Shown here in pieces: positions 32,720 through 41,989 of a DNA stretch of 64,000 bases. Every line of letters starts with the position of its first letter. Position 1 is the stretch's first letter. This stretch comes from Ferrovibrio xuzhouensis (GTDB lineage Bacteria > Pseudomonadota > Alphaproteobacteria > Ferrovibrionales > Ferrovibrionaceae). The stretch spans positions 310,001 to 374,000 of the forward strand of contig NZ_JBHRYJ010000004.1 of assembly GCF_042648965.1 (NCBI RefSeq), read 5' to 3'. A program made the position numbers and the translations under genes. The notes beneath the pieces are model-generated. The model did not search any database and was not told the DNA's origin. It was given only the letters and a program-made list of their open reading frames with translations.

Positions 32720-34324
32720 TCAGGCCTTTGCCGGCTTCATCATCAGGGCATTGAACCGGCGGTCCGGCCGCGGCGTGATGGTGACGCCGGTCTTGCTGCC
32801 CATCAGCCAGCTCGGATGCAGGATCGGAATGATCGCCTGTTCCTCCATCGAGGCCTCGATGGCTTCCTGCACGTATTTCTTGCGCTTGACCGGGTCCATC
32901 TCGGTCTGCGCCTTTTCGATCCTGGCGTCCAGGCCGGCATCGGAAAACCGCGTGCGGTTGGCCGTGCCGTAAATCCCGCCGGTGGTATGCACCAGGACGC
33001 GCGGACCGATCAGCGCCTCCTCGGTGCCATACTGGGCGAGGAAGGCCGAATATTCCTGCTTGGAGGCCTGGGCGAAGAACACCGTGCCCGGCATCGCCTG
33101 AACTTCGACCTCGATCCCCAGTCGCGTCCAGCTCTGGCCGATCGCCTGGGCGATATCCTTGTCCTTGGGATAGCGGTCGGCGGTGGAATGCAGGGTGATC
33201 TTGAAGCCGTTGCCGTACCCCGCCTCGGTCAGCAGGGCCTTGGCCTTCTTCATGTCGTAGGGATCGACCTTCAGCTTGGTGCTGGTGCCGTCGAACATCG
33301 CCGGCAGGAACTGCGAGGCCGGCGTGGCCAGACCGTCCAGCAGCCGGTCGACGATCAGCTTGCGGTTGATCGCCAGCGACAGCGCCTTGCGCACCCGGCG
33401 ATCGCTCAGCGGATTGCCCTTCAGCGGCGACTGGCCGTCCCTGGCCGATATGAAGGGACTCTTTTCGCGCACGGCATCCATGGCCAGGTAATGGATGGTC
33501 GCCGCCGGGCCGGTAGCGACATGAAAGCGTTTGTCGTCGCGGACGCGCGGCAGGTCGATGGCCGGAATCTCGTCGATGGCATCGACATCGCCGGCGAGCA
33601 GCGCGGCGATACGCCCGGCATCGCTTTTGACCACCTTCTCGGTCACGCGTGCCCAGGGCTGTTTCGGACCCCAGTAGCCGTCATTGCGGTCGACCACCAG
33701 ATGGTCGCTGTTTACCCATTCGACCAGCTTGTAGGGGCCGGTGCCGACGGCCGCCTTGCCCGAGTTGAAGTCCTCGGTGCTGGCCGTGGCGAATTTCTGC
33801 TGCACGATGAAGACCCGGGCCATGTCCATATGCAGGGTCGGGTTCGGCGCATCGGTATGGAAGCGGATGCGATGCGGATCGATCACTTCCGTCTTCACGA
33901 TGGTGCGGGTGAACTGGGTGAACGGATTGGGGCTGTTCGGCACCTTCGGCACGCGGGCCAGCGTGGCGATCACGTCATCGGCGGTGAATGGCGTGCCGTC
34001 ATGGAACTTGACGTTCTTGCGCAGCTCGAATTCCCAGGTCAGGTCATCGATGTTCTTCCACGCCATGGCCAATGCTGGCTGCGGCCGCAGCTTGTCGTCG
34101 AGCAACAGCAGCGCGTCGTAGATCAGCGAATGCGACGAGGCCTGCGGAAAGCCGTTGAAGAAATGCGGATCCAGCGTGTTCAGCTCGAGCTTGGTGCCGA
34201 TGCGCAGCGCCGGCCCGGCATCGGCCAGGGCCCGCCCCGAAAAACTGCCCGCAGCAAGTGCCGCCAGCGTTCCACCCATGAACAATCGCCGGGATACTGG
34301 GATCATGCCGCACGTCCTTTTCAT
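32720..34324 (-). CDS. ABC-transporter substrate-binding protein, peptide/nickel/opine (SBP family 5)
   Basis: A 534-residue periplasmic binding protein. The N-terminus has a twin-arginine-like signal (SRRLFMGGTLAALAAG; cleavage after SGRALA). It then reads LRIGTKLELNTLDPHFFNG and contains the family's DGTPFTADDVIATL and KPKVVKSDAGRIAALLAGDVDAIDEIP-type segments. No permease or ATPase genes are adjacent, so it is an orphan binding protein. It is divergent from an M81 peptidase (56 bp), which suggests linked uptake and hydrolysis of a peptide-like compound. Confidence 0.9.
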   Translation of the reverse strand: MKRTCGMIPVSRRLFMGGTLAALAAGSFSGRALADAGPALRIGTKLELNTLDPHFFNGFPQASSHSLIYDALLLLDDKLRPQPALAMAWKNIDDLTWEFELRKNVKFHDGTPFTADDVIATLARVPKVPNSPNPFTQFTRTIVKTEVIDPHRIRFHTDAPNPTLHMDMARVFIVQQKFATASTEDFNSGKAAVGTGPYKLVEWVNSDHLVVDRNDGYWGPKQPWARVTEKVVKSDAGRIAALLAGDVDAIDEIPAIDLPRVRDDKRFHVATGPAATIHYLAMDAVREKSPFISARDGQSPLKGNPLSDRRVRKALSLAINRKLIVDRLLDGLATPASQFLPAMFDGTSTKLKVDPYDMKKAKALLTEAGYGNGFKITLHSTADRYPKDKDIAQAIGQSWTRLGIEVEVQAMPGTVFFAQASKQEYSAFLAQYGTEEALIGPRVLVHTTGGIYGTANRTRFSDAGLDARIEKAQTEMDPVKRKKYVQEAIEASMEEQAIIPILHPSWLMGSKTGVTITPRPDRRFNALMMKPAKA

Positions 34325-34380
34325 TTAGTGGCCAGTCAGTCTAGTATTTAAGGCGTGCAAAGAGTCGGGATGTCAATGCA

Positions 34381-35922
34381 ATGATGACTGCCGCCCCAGA
34401 ATCTGGCAACCGGACACCGCGTATCGCGATCGGCGGCTTCATGCTCGAGAGCAACGGCCATGCGCCGGTATCGACCCGCGAGGAATTTGCCGCCAACGTA
34501 CTGATCGAAGGTGATGGCCTGCTGGCAGATCTGGCCAGCGCCAACCCGCGTTCGCCGACGACGCTGACCGGATTTGCGGCAGCCATGGACAAAACTGGCA
34601 CCTGGGAACGCATCCCGCTGATTATGGCGGCAGTCGGCGCTTCGGGTCCGGTCGACCAGGCCTTCTTCGACTGGGTGGTCGAACGCCTGCGGACACGATT
34701 GCTGGCTGCCGGCCCGCTGGACGGCGTGTTCCTCTCGCAGCATGGCGCTGCCACCGCCACCGGCGATGTCGATCCCGATGCCACCATCTTTCGCGCAGTA
34801 CGCGCAGTGGTCGGGCCGGACGTCCCGATCGTTGCCACGCTCGACCTGCATGCCAATGTCAGCCTGGCCATGGTCGCCGCGGCCGACGTGCTGGTCGCCT
34901 ATCGCTGCAACCCCCATACCGACATGCCGGACCGTGGTGCCGATTGCGCCCACCATCTGCGTGCCATGCTGGGCGGCCTGCGGCCGGCATCGGCCTTCGT
35001 CAAGCTGCCGTTCATTCCGCCTTCGACCAGCCAGAATACCAAGAGCGGACCTTATGCGGATGTCATCGCCTATGGCCAGTCGAAGGTCGCCGATGGTGTG
35101 ATCGACGTCTCGGTTTCCTCCGGCTTCACACTGGGCGACACGCCGAAGAACGGCATGTCGGTGATCGTCACCGCCACGACACAGGAAAAAGCAACCGTCG
35201 TCGCCCGCGACGTCGCCAGTTATGCCTGGTCGCAGCGCAGCCGCTTTGTCACCAGCCTCACGGCGCTGGACGAGGCCACCGCCATGGCGCTCGCCTGTGG
35301 CAAAGATGCCGGCAGGCCTGCCCTACTGTTCGCCGATGTCGCCGACAACCCCGGCGGCGGCGGTCGCGGCAATACGCCATATATCCTGGCGGCCTTCCAC
35401 GCGGCCGGCGTCACCGGCTGCGCCCTCGGTCCGGTTTATGACCCGGAACTGGCCGTCGAGGCGCAGCAGCTTGGCGTCGGTGCCAGTTTCGAGGCGCGCT
35501 TCAACCGCAGCGAGACCACCACCTTCTCGGGACCGTTCACCGCTGCGGGAAAAGTGATGGCGCTCAGCAATGGTGTGTTCGTCGGGCGGCGTGGCATGGC
35601 GGCCGGCCGCACCCTCGACATGGGACCCGCAGCCCTGATCGCCGTGGGCGGCATCCAGGTGGTGGTGACCACCAACCGTCACCAGGCGCTCGACCCGATG
35701 TTCTTCGAATCGCTCGGCGTCGATCTCTCAGGCCTGCGCAGCCTGGTGGTGAAGTCGCGCGGGCATTTCCGCGCCGCTTTCGACGACCTGTTCAGCGACG
35801 ACCGCATCGTCGAGGTCGACGTGCCGGGCCTGACCACCCCGGTCTCGCAGAATGTGCCGTGGCGCAACCTGCTGCGGCCGATCTATCCGCTCGACCCGGA
35901 TCTGGAGTGGTCGCCGGCCTGA
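34381..35922 (+). CDS. M81-family metallopeptidase (MlrC-like), copy 2
   Basis: A 513-residue paralogue of the protein at 15000-16538, same length and domain order. The metal-site motifs VATLDLHAN and CNPHTDM are kept, but the N-terminal motif reads GFMLESNGHAP instead of GFQHETNTFAP, losing the histidine while keeping the glutamate. Cytoplasmic. It may degrade what the divergent substrate-binding protein brings in. ATGs at 34381 and 34384 are both possible starts. Confidence 0.87.
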   Translation: MMTAAPESGNRTPRIAIGGFMLESNGHAPVSTREEFAANVLIEGDGLLADLASANPRSPTTLTGFAAAMDKTGTWERIPLIMAAVGASGPVDQAFFDWVVERLRTRLLAAGPLDGVFLSQHGAATATGDVDPDATIFRAVRAVVGPDVPIVATLDLHANVSLAMVAAADVLVAYRCNPHTDMPDRGADCAHHLRAMLGGLRPASAFVKLPFIPPSTSQNTKSGPYADVIAYGQSKVADGVIDVSVSSGFTLGDTPKNGMSVIVTATTQEKATVVARDVASYAWSQRSRFVTSLTALDEATAMALACGKDAGRPALLFADVADNPGGGGRGNTPYILAAFHAAGVTGCALGPVYDPELAVEAQQLGVGASFEARFNRSETTTFSGPFTAAGKVMALSNGVFVGRRGMAAGRTLDMGPAALIAVGGIQVVVTTNRHQALDPMFFESLGVDLSGLRSLVVKSRGHFRAAFDDLFSDDRIVEVDVPGLTTPVSQNVPWRNLLRPIYPLDPDLEWSPA

Positions 35923-35937
35923 GGCTCGGGACGGGGG

Positions 35938-36612
35938 CTAACCGTAGCGGTCTTCCTTCCAGGGATCGCCGGTGTTGTGGTAGCCGCGCACTTCCCAGTA
36001 GCCCGGCGCATCGCGGTCCAGGAAGGCGATGTGTTTCACCCACTTGGCCGACTTCCACAGATAGTATTGCGGCATGATGATGCGCACCGGCCCGCCATGC
36101 TCGCGGGTCAGCGGCTTGCCGTCCCAGGAATGCGCCAGCAGCACATCGGCCGCCGAGAACATCTGGAGTGTCACGTTGGTGGCATAACCGTCATAGGACT
36201 GGAAGACGATATGGCGCGCCTCCGCCTTCGGCTTCACCAGCTTCAGCAGGTCGGACGCCAGCACGCCGGTCCAGCGGTTGTCGTAGCGCGACCATGCCGT
36301 GACACAGTGGATGTCCGAGATGCTGTCGCTCTGCGGCAGATCGAGGAAGGCATTCCAGTCGAGCTTGACCGGATTGCCGACCAGGCCGCCGACGGTCAGC
36401 TGCCAGCGGTCGAGCAGGATGTTCGGCTGCACGCCGAGGTCCAGCACCGGCCAGTCACGCACCAGGCGCTGGCCGGGCGGCAGGCGGTTGCGTTCCCGCG
36501 ACGAGGCCTCCCCGGTCAGCAGGCGGCCGTCTTTGGCCCATTGCTGCTTGGACGAAATCAGCTTGTCCTTGATCTGGCCGATCAGGCCGGGCTTGTAGTC
36601 GTCGTCGCTCAT
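35938..36612 (-). CDS. sulfite-oxidase-like molybdopterin oxidoreductase
   Basis: A 224-residue protein with the oxidoreductase molybdopterin-binding fold. Cys103 in DIHCVTAWSRYDN is the expected molybdenum ligand, and HGGPVRIIMPQYYLWKSAKW is the conserved late segment. It has no signal peptide and no dimerisation or heme domain, so it belongs with the short cytoplasmic YuiH-like group rather than exported MsrP. Its substrate is unknown. It needs the cofactor made via moaC and moeA at 56.8-58.5 kb. Confidence 0.88.
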   Translation of the reverse strand: MSDDDYKPGLIGQIKDKLISSKQQWAKDGRLLTGEASSRERNRLPPGQRLVRDWPVLDLGVQPNILLDRWQLTVGGLVGNPVKLDWNAFLDLPQSDSISDIHCVTAWSRYDNRWTGVLASDLLKLVKPKAEARHIVFQSYDGYATNVTLQMFSAADVLLAHSWDGKPLTREHGGPVRIIMPQYYLWKSAKWVKHIAFLDRDAPGYWEVRGYHNTGDPWKEDRYG

Positions 36613-36637
36613 CGCCGCCTCCGGAAGAGTTACGCGG

Positions 36638-37105
36638 TCATTCCTTGCTCTTGGTGCGCAGCAACCGGTGTTTCTCGCGATCCCAGTCGCGCTTTTTCTC
36701 GGTCTCGCGCTTGTCGTGCAGCTTCTTGCCGCGGGCCAGTGCGATCTTCACCTTGGCCCGGCCGCGTTCGTCAAAATACACGCTGAGCGGCACCAGGGTC
36801 ACGCCGCCGCGCTTCAGGCTCCCGACAAGTTTACCGATCTCCTTGCGCTTCAGCAGCAGCTTGCGCTGGCGGCGCGGCTCGTGGTTGAAACGGTTGGCGC
36901 CGTGATATTCCGGGATATGGCAGTTGATCAGCCAGATTTCACCGTTCTGTTCGGCAGCATAGGAATCCTGGATGCTGGCGCGGCCGTCCCGCAGGCTCTT
37001 GACCTCAGAGCCAAGCAGAACCACCCCGGCATCGTAAATCTCGTCCAGGTGAAAGTCGTAGCGCGCCCGGCGGTTTTCAGCCACCGTGCGCGGTTGCTGG
37101 GCCAT
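36638..37105 (-). CDS. smpB: SsrA-binding protein
   Basis: A 155-residue OB-fold protein that loads tmRNA onto stalled ribosomes. Motifs: ENRRARYDFHLDEIYDAGVVLLGSEVKSLR, NCHIPEY, and the basic C-terminal tail KKLHDKRETEKKRDWDREK. Length is normal. It lies 6 bp downstream of dapA. No tmRNA gene is seen in the window. Confidence 0.97.
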   Translation of the reverse strand: MAQQPRTVAENRRARYDFHLDEIYDAGVVLLGSEVKSLRDGRASIQDSYAAEQNGEIWLINCHIPEYHGANRFNHEPRRQRKLLLKRKEIGKLVGSLKRGGVTLVPLSVYFDERGRAKVKIALARGKKLHDKRETEKKRDWDREKHRLLRTKSKE

Positions 37106-37111
37106 CCGTGC

Positions 37112-38032
37112 CTACTTCTTCTTTTTCGGCTTGGCCTTGGCCGACTTCGATGCCTTCGGGCCCTGCAGGCCGAGCGCCTTGACGGCCGCCTTGACCTTGG
37201 CCTGGGTTTCCTTGCTCGGCGGCGCCATCGGCAGGCGCAGGTCGCTCTGGCAGATACCGAGCAGCTCGGCGGCATACTTCACCGGGCCGGGACTGGCCTC
37301 GACGAACAGCACACTGTGCAGCGGCATCAGCTTTTCCTGGATCGCCAGCGCCTTGGCATGATCGCCGGCAAGGCTGGCTTCCTGCATCTGGGCGCAGAGC
37401 TTCGGCGCGATATTGCCGGTGACCGAAATGCAGCCGGTGCCGCCATGGGCGTTGAAGGCGATCGCCGAGGCGTCGTCGCCATCCAGCATGCAGAACTTCG
37501 GGCCCGAGGCAATGCGTTGCTTCAGCGGCCGCACCAGGTCGCCGGTGGCATCCTTGACGCCCCGGATGCGCGGCAGCTTGGACAGGGCGGCCATGGTCTC
37601 GACCGACATGTCGATCACGCAGCGCGGCGGGATATTGTAGATGAAGATCGGAATCTTCGTCGCGTCGTGGATCGCCTTGTAATGGGCAAACAGGCCAGCC
37701 TGGGTCGGCTTGTTGTAATACGGCGTCACGATCAGGGCGGCATCGGCGCCGGCCTCCTGGGCATGCCGGGTCAATGCGATCGCCTCGTCGGTCGAGTTCG
37801 AACCGGCACCGGCCATCACCGGCACCCGGCCATGGGCGGCCTCGATGCAAATCTCGACCACCCGCTTGTGCTCATCATGGCTGAGGGTCGGCGATTCGCC
37901 GGTGGTACCGACCGGCACCAGGCCATGGGTGCCCTGGGCGATCTGCCACTCGACGAAATCACCAAACGCTTTCTCGTCCACCTTCCCCTTCCTGAAGGGG
38001 GTGATCAAAGCGACGAACGAGCCCTTGAACAT
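37112..38032 (-). CDS. dapA: 4-hydroxy-tetrahydrodipicolinate synthase
   Basis: A 306-residue TIM-barrel aldolase for lysine and diaminopimelate synthesis. The Schiff-base Lys160 is in RGVKDATGDL, Tyr132 in IYNIPPR, and Thr43-Thr44 in VGTTGES. The C-terminus carries an extra Lys-rich tail (KASKSAKAKPKKKK) of about 14 residues not found in most DapA. The ATG at 38032 begins the conserved MFKGSFVALITPF. It is divergent from the lytic transglycosylase. Confidence 0.95.
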   Translation of the reverse strand: MFKGSFVALITPFRKGKVDEKAFGDFVEWQIAQGTHGLVPVGTTGESPTLSHDEHKRVVEICIEAAHGRVPVMAGAGSNSTDEAIALTRHAQEAGADAALIVTPYYNKPTQAGLFAHYKAIHDATKIPIFIYNIPPRCVIDMSVETMAALSKLPRIRGVKDATGDLVRPLKQRIASGPKFCMLDGDDASAIAFNAHGGTGCISVTGNIAPKLCAQMQEASLAGDHAKALAIQEKLMPLHSVLFVEASPGPVKYAAELLGICQSDLRLPMAPPSKETQAKVKAAVKALGLQGPKASKSAKAKPKKKK

Positions 38033-38175
38033 CGGCGTTTTCCTTGTCTTGCGCCTGAAACGATACGGACAAGCGGCGAACATACCTGCGCCTATCGCCT
38101 GCTTCAAGGGCAAGCCACGCTTTTGCCCGGCGGCCGCACCTGCTATCATGTCTTTGGAAACACGAAAGATTCGTT

Positions 38176-40389
38176 GTGCCGGGACCCGCCTTTTCCGCTG
38201 TCATTCGCCGCCGCCCGCCGATCCGGGGGCTGCAGGCGCTTTTCCTTGTCCTCGGTCTGGCGCTGCCGGCCCTGGCCCCGCTGCCGGCCGGTGCCGAACC
38301 GCCCCTGCCCCAGGCGAAGCCGGAATACCGCGCCGGTGACGACACTCCGCGTGTCGAGCCGGTCTCCGTCACGGTCGACGTCCCGCTGCCGGAAGCCAAA
38401 CCCCGGCAGGGTACGCCACCGGCCCGGCCCGAACAGACCCGCCTGCCGGCCAGCCGCACGCTGCTCTCGGCTGCCGACCGCGAGACCGGCCTGAAGGCCA
38501 TGAAAGAGGCCGATGCCGGGCATTTCGATGTCGCCCGGCATCTGGCGGCCCGGGTGAAGGAGCCATTGGTCGCCAAGCTGGTGCAGTGGATGTGGCTGCA
38601 GACCTCGGGCAGCGGCGCATCTTTCGACGCCATCACCGCCTTTGTCGACGCCAATCCGGACTGGCCGGCCCGCGACGCCCTGCTGCGCCGCGCCGACGAG
38701 AGCCTCGATGGTTCGGTCAGCGACGACAAGGTGCTTGCCTGGTATACCGCCCATCCGCCGACCTCCGGCCTCGGCCTGCTGCGCCAGGGCGAGGCTTTGG
38801 CCCGCAAAGGCCAGGAACGCGAAGCCTTCGATGCCCTGCGGCGCGCCTGGGTCGACGGCAACCTCGCGCTCAGGGATGAAAAGCAGATCTGGAGCGAGTT
38901 CGGCAGCCGCTTCTCCACCCAGGACAATGCCAGCCGCACTGACCGCCTGCTGTGGGACGGCAATATCGAGGCCGCCCGCCGCATGCTGCCGCGGCTGAAG
39001 CCCGCCACGCAACGGCTGGCCGAGGTCCGCATCGCACTGGCGCTGAATGCCGCCAATGCCGAGAAGCTGGTCGCCGAGCTGCCCAAGGACCTGCAGGATG
39101 ATGGCGGCCTGGCCTACGACCGCCTGCGCTGGCAACGCCGCCACGGCAAGGACGATATAGTCGAAAGCCTGCTGTATAACGCGCCCGACGATCTCGGCCG
39201 CGCCGAAAAATGGTGGGCCGAGCGGCGTTACCGCGCACGCAAGGCGATGGCCGAGGGGCGCATCTCGGAGGCTTACCGTCTGGCCGCCGGTCATGGCCTG
39301 AAGAGCGGCAACAGCATGGCCGAGGCCGAATGGCTGGCCGGCTGGATCGCGCTGCGCCTGCTGCAGGAACCGGCCACGGCGCTGAAGCATTTCTCGACCC
39401 TGCAGCAGAATGTCCGCTATCCGATCAGCCAGGCCCGCGCCGCCTACTGGCTCGGCCGGACCGAGACCAAGCTCGGCGACACCGACAAGGCGCATTACTG
39501 GTATGGCCAGGCCGCACAGCACAGCACAACTTTTTACGGCCAGCTTGCGGCGCACGAACTCGATACCAAGCAGACGCTGAAACTGCCCGAACCGACGACG
39601 CCTGATCCGGCACAGGCGGCGAAGTTCGAGAAGCGCGAAGTGGTGCGCGCGACCCATATCCTCGTCGAACTCGACCGCGAGGACAAACTGCGCCCCTTCA
39701 TCCTGCGGCTGGTGCATACCGCCACCAGCCCCGAGGAACACAAGCTGGTCGCAGAGCTGGCGCGCAACCTGCGCCGCGTCGATCTTGCCGTCACCTCGGC
39801 CAAGCGGTCGGCGCGCGAGGGAATCATTCTCGTCCATGAAAGCTACCCGCTGGTCGAGCCGATGCTGCGCGTGGACACGCCGGAGCCCGCCCTGCTGCTG
39901 GCGGTGTCGCGGCAGGAAAGCGAGTTCAACCAGTTCGCCCTGTCGTCGGCCGGCGCGCGCGGTCTGATGCAGCTGATGCCGAGCACCGCCAAGCATCTCG
40001 CCAAGCAGCTCAAGCTGGGGTACCAGCAAGCGAAGCTGACCGACGATGCCGGCTACAATGTCCGGCTCGGCGCTTTCTATCTCAGCGGCCTGCTGAAGAA
40101 CTGGGACAACAACTATGTCCTGGCGCTGGCCGGCTATAATGCCGGCGAGGCCCGCGTGCGCAGCTGGATTCGCGACTGGGGCGACCCGCGCAGCCCTAAC
40201 ATCGACGTGATCGACTGGATCGAGCTTATTCCCTTCTCGGAAACCCGGAACTATATCCAGCGCGTACTGGAAGGCGTGCAGGTGTACCGGGCCCTGCTCA
40301 GCAACCAGCCGCCGACCATGGAACGGCTCTATGCCGACATGCGGGGCTGGTCGCCGCAGCAGCAGGCCTGTACCGCACCGGCCTGCTGA
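38176..40389 (+). CDS. soluble lytic murein transglycosylase
   Basis: A 737-residue Slt70-like enzyme. It has an N-terminal signal segment (FLVLGLALPALAPLPAGA), a long alpha-superhelical U-domain (about 90-540), and a C-terminal lysozyme-like domain with catalytic Glu581 in SRQESEFN. The domain continues with SSAGARGLMQLMPSTA and LALAGYNAGEARV. It cleaves peptidoglycan in the periplasm with anhydro-muropeptide release, feeding the recycling pathway that includes NagZ. Start is GTG at 38176; the true start could be slightly downstream. Confidence 0.93.
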   Translation: MPGPAFSAVIRRRPPIRGLQALFLVLGLALPALAPLPAGAEPPLPQAKPEYRAGDDTPRVEPVSVTVDVPLPEAKPRQGTPPARPEQTRLPASRTLLSAADRETGLKAMKEADAGHFDVARHLAARVKEPLVAKLVQWMWLQTSGSGASFDAITAFVDANPDWPARDALLRRADESLDGSVSDDKVLAWYTAHPPTSGLGLLRQGEALARKGQEREAFDALRRAWVDGNLALRDEKQIWSEFGSRFSTQDNASRTDRLLWDGNIEAARRMLPRLKPATQRLAEVRIALALNAANAEKLVAELPKDLQDDGGLAYDRLRWQRRHGKDDIVESLLYNAPDDLGRAEKWWAERRYRARKAMAEGRISEAYRLAAGHGLKSGNSMAEAEWLAGWIALRLLQEPATALKHFSTLQQNVRYPISQARAAYWLGRTETKLGDTDKAHYWYGQAAQHSTTFYGQLAAHELDTKQTLKLPEPTTPDPAQAAKFEKREVVRATHILVELDREDKLRPFILRLVHTATSPEEHKLVAELARNLRRVDLAVTSAKRSAREGIILVHESYPLVEPMLRVDTPEPALLLAVSRQESEFNQFALSSAGARGLMQLMPSTAKHLAKQLKLGYQQAKLTDDAGYNVRLGAFYLSGLLKNWDNNYVLALAGYNAGEARVRSWIRDWGDPRSPNIDVIDWIELIPFSETRNYIQRVLEGVQVYRALLSNQPPTMERLYADMRGWSPQQQACTAPAC

Positions 40390-40425
40390 CCGCCGGATAA
40401 AGAATACGATCAAGGGAGAACGCTC

Positions 40426-41115
40426 ATGACCAAGGCTCCGTCGGGCATCAAAGCCTGTTTTTTCGATGCCTACGGCACGCTGTTCGATGTCAATGCCGCA
40501 GCCCGCGCCCTGGCCACAGAACTTGGTGACAAGTGGCAGCCGATGGCCGAGATGTGGCGCAACAAGCAGCTCAACTATTCCTGGCTGCGCAGCCTGATGG
40601 GCCGGCATGCCGACTTCTGGCAGCTGACCGGCGACGCGCTCGACTTCACCATGGAAGCCCATGGCGTCAGGGATGCCGGCCTGCGCCAGCGCCTGATGGA
40701 CCTCTATTTCAACCTTGCCTGTTTCCCCGAAGTGCCCGCCATGCTGCAAAGCCTGAAGCGGGCCGGCCTGATCACCGGCATCCTGTCGAATGGCTCGCCG
40801 GCGATGCTCGAGGCGGCCTGCAAGACTGCCGGTCTCGACGGCCTGCTCGATCATGTGCTGTCGGTCGAGGATGTCGGCATCTTCAAGCCCGACATGCGCA
40901 TCTACCAGCTGGTGACCGACAAGCTCGACCTGCCGGCCAGCGCCGTGGCCTTCCACAGCAGCAACGGCTGGGACATCCACGGCGGCAAGACCTTCGGCTT
41001 CTATTCGATCTGGATCAACCGCAGCGGCCAGCCGCAGGAACGCCTGCCCAACCCGCCCGACGTGATCCTGAAGGATCTCGCCGAGGTACCCAGGGTCGTC
41101 GGCGCCGCGGCCTGA
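40426..41115 (+). CDS. (S)-2-haloacid dehalogenase, HAD type II
   Basis: A 229-residue HAD-superfamily enzyme with the full L-2-haloacid dehalogenase set: nucleophile Asp14 in FFDAYGTLFD, Thr18, Arg45 in MWRNKQL, Ser121-Asn122 in LSNGSP, Lys154 in FKPDMRIY, Tyr160, Ser178/Asn180 and Asp183 in HSSNGWD. It would hydrolyse L-2-haloacids to D-2-hydroxyacids. An AAGGGAGAA site precedes the ATG. It is the second dehalogenase of the window and heads a five-gene co-directional run. Confidence 0.9.
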   Translation: MTKAPSGIKACFFDAYGTLFDVNAAARALATELGDKWQPMAEMWRNKQLNYSWLRSLMGRHADFWQLTGDALDFTMEAHGVRDAGLRQRLMDLYFNLACFPEVPAMLQSLKRAGLITGILSNGSPAMLEAACKTAGLDGLLDHVLSVEDVGIFKPDMRIYQLVTDKLDLPASAVAFHSSNGWDIHGGKTFGFYSIWINRSGQPQERLPNPPDVILKDLAEVPRVVGAAA

Positions 41116-41122
41116 CCCCGGC

Positions 41123-41989
41123 ATGAGCGCGCAGGTCTTCACCGAGCATTTCTTTCATGCCCAGGACGACCTGCGCCTCTACTACCGCGACTACGGCGAC
41201 CGCCATTCGCCGCGCCTGCCGCTGCTGTGCCTGCCGGGCCTGACCCGCAACAGCAAGGACTTTCATGATCTCGCCAGCCGCTATGCATCGCAGCGTCGGG
41301 TGATCACCGTCGACTACCGCGGCCGCGGGCGGTCGGCCTATGATCCCGATCCGCGCCATTACGATCCGGTCGTCTATCTGGCCGACCTTCAGAATCTTCT
41401 GGCCGTCGCTCATGTCGAGCAGGTCGTCGTGCTGGGCACTTCGATGGGCGGGCTGCTGGCCATGGGCATGACGGCGGCGATGCCGGCGGTGCTGGCCGGC
41501 ATCATCCTCAACGATGTCGGACCGGATATCGACCGCGGCGGATATGGCCGCATCGCGCAGACCATCGGCACCGCCATCCGCGCCGCCAGTTTCGAGGACG
41601 CCGCCGAGTTGTGGCGCCGCAGCGACCAGGCCGCCAATCCGCGGCTCGATACGGCAGGCTGGCTGAAGCTTGCTCATGCTACCTTTCGTCAGGACGACAG
41701 CGGGTCCGGTGTGCGGCTCGATTACGATATCGCTATCGGCAAAGCACTGCAGGCCCAGGCCGATGCTCCGCTGCCCGACCTGTGGCCGCTGTTCCGCGGG
41801 CTGCGCAACCTGCCGCTGCTGGCCCTGCGTGGTGCCCTGTCCGACGTACTGTCGGCGGACACTTTCATCCGCATGAAGCGTGAGCATGCCAGCATGACCG
41901 CCGTCACCATACCCGATGTCGGCCATGTACCGATGCTGGACGAACCCGAGGCGCTGGCCGCCATCGACGAATTTCTGGCGGGACTCTGA
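41123..41989 (+). CDS. alpha/beta hydrolase
   Basis: A 288-residue hydrolase with nucleophile elbow LGTSMGG (Ser near 111), oxyanion segment CLPGLTRNSKDF and terminal catalytic His in DVGHVPMLDEPE. Asp in SDVLSADT is the likely acid. It is not a dehalogenase, because the nucleophile is Ser. It begins 7 bp after the dehalogenase stop and overlaps the ggt start by 1 bp, so it belongs to that operon. The substrate is probably an ester or lactone. Confidence 0.85.
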   Translation: MSAQVFTEHFFHAQDDLRLYYRDYGDRHSPRLPLLCLPGLTRNSKDFHDLASRYASQRRVITVDYRGRGRSAYDPDPRHYDPVVYLADLQNLLAVAHVEQVVVLGTSMGGLLAMGMTAAMPAVLAGIILNDVGPDIDRGGYGRIAQTIGTAIRAASFEDAAELWRRSDQAANPRLDTAGWLKLAHATFRQDDSGSGVRLDYDIAIGKALQAQADAPLPDLWPLFRGLRNLPLLALRGALSDVLSADTFIRMKREHASMTAVTIPDVGHVPMLDEPEALAAIDEFLAGL

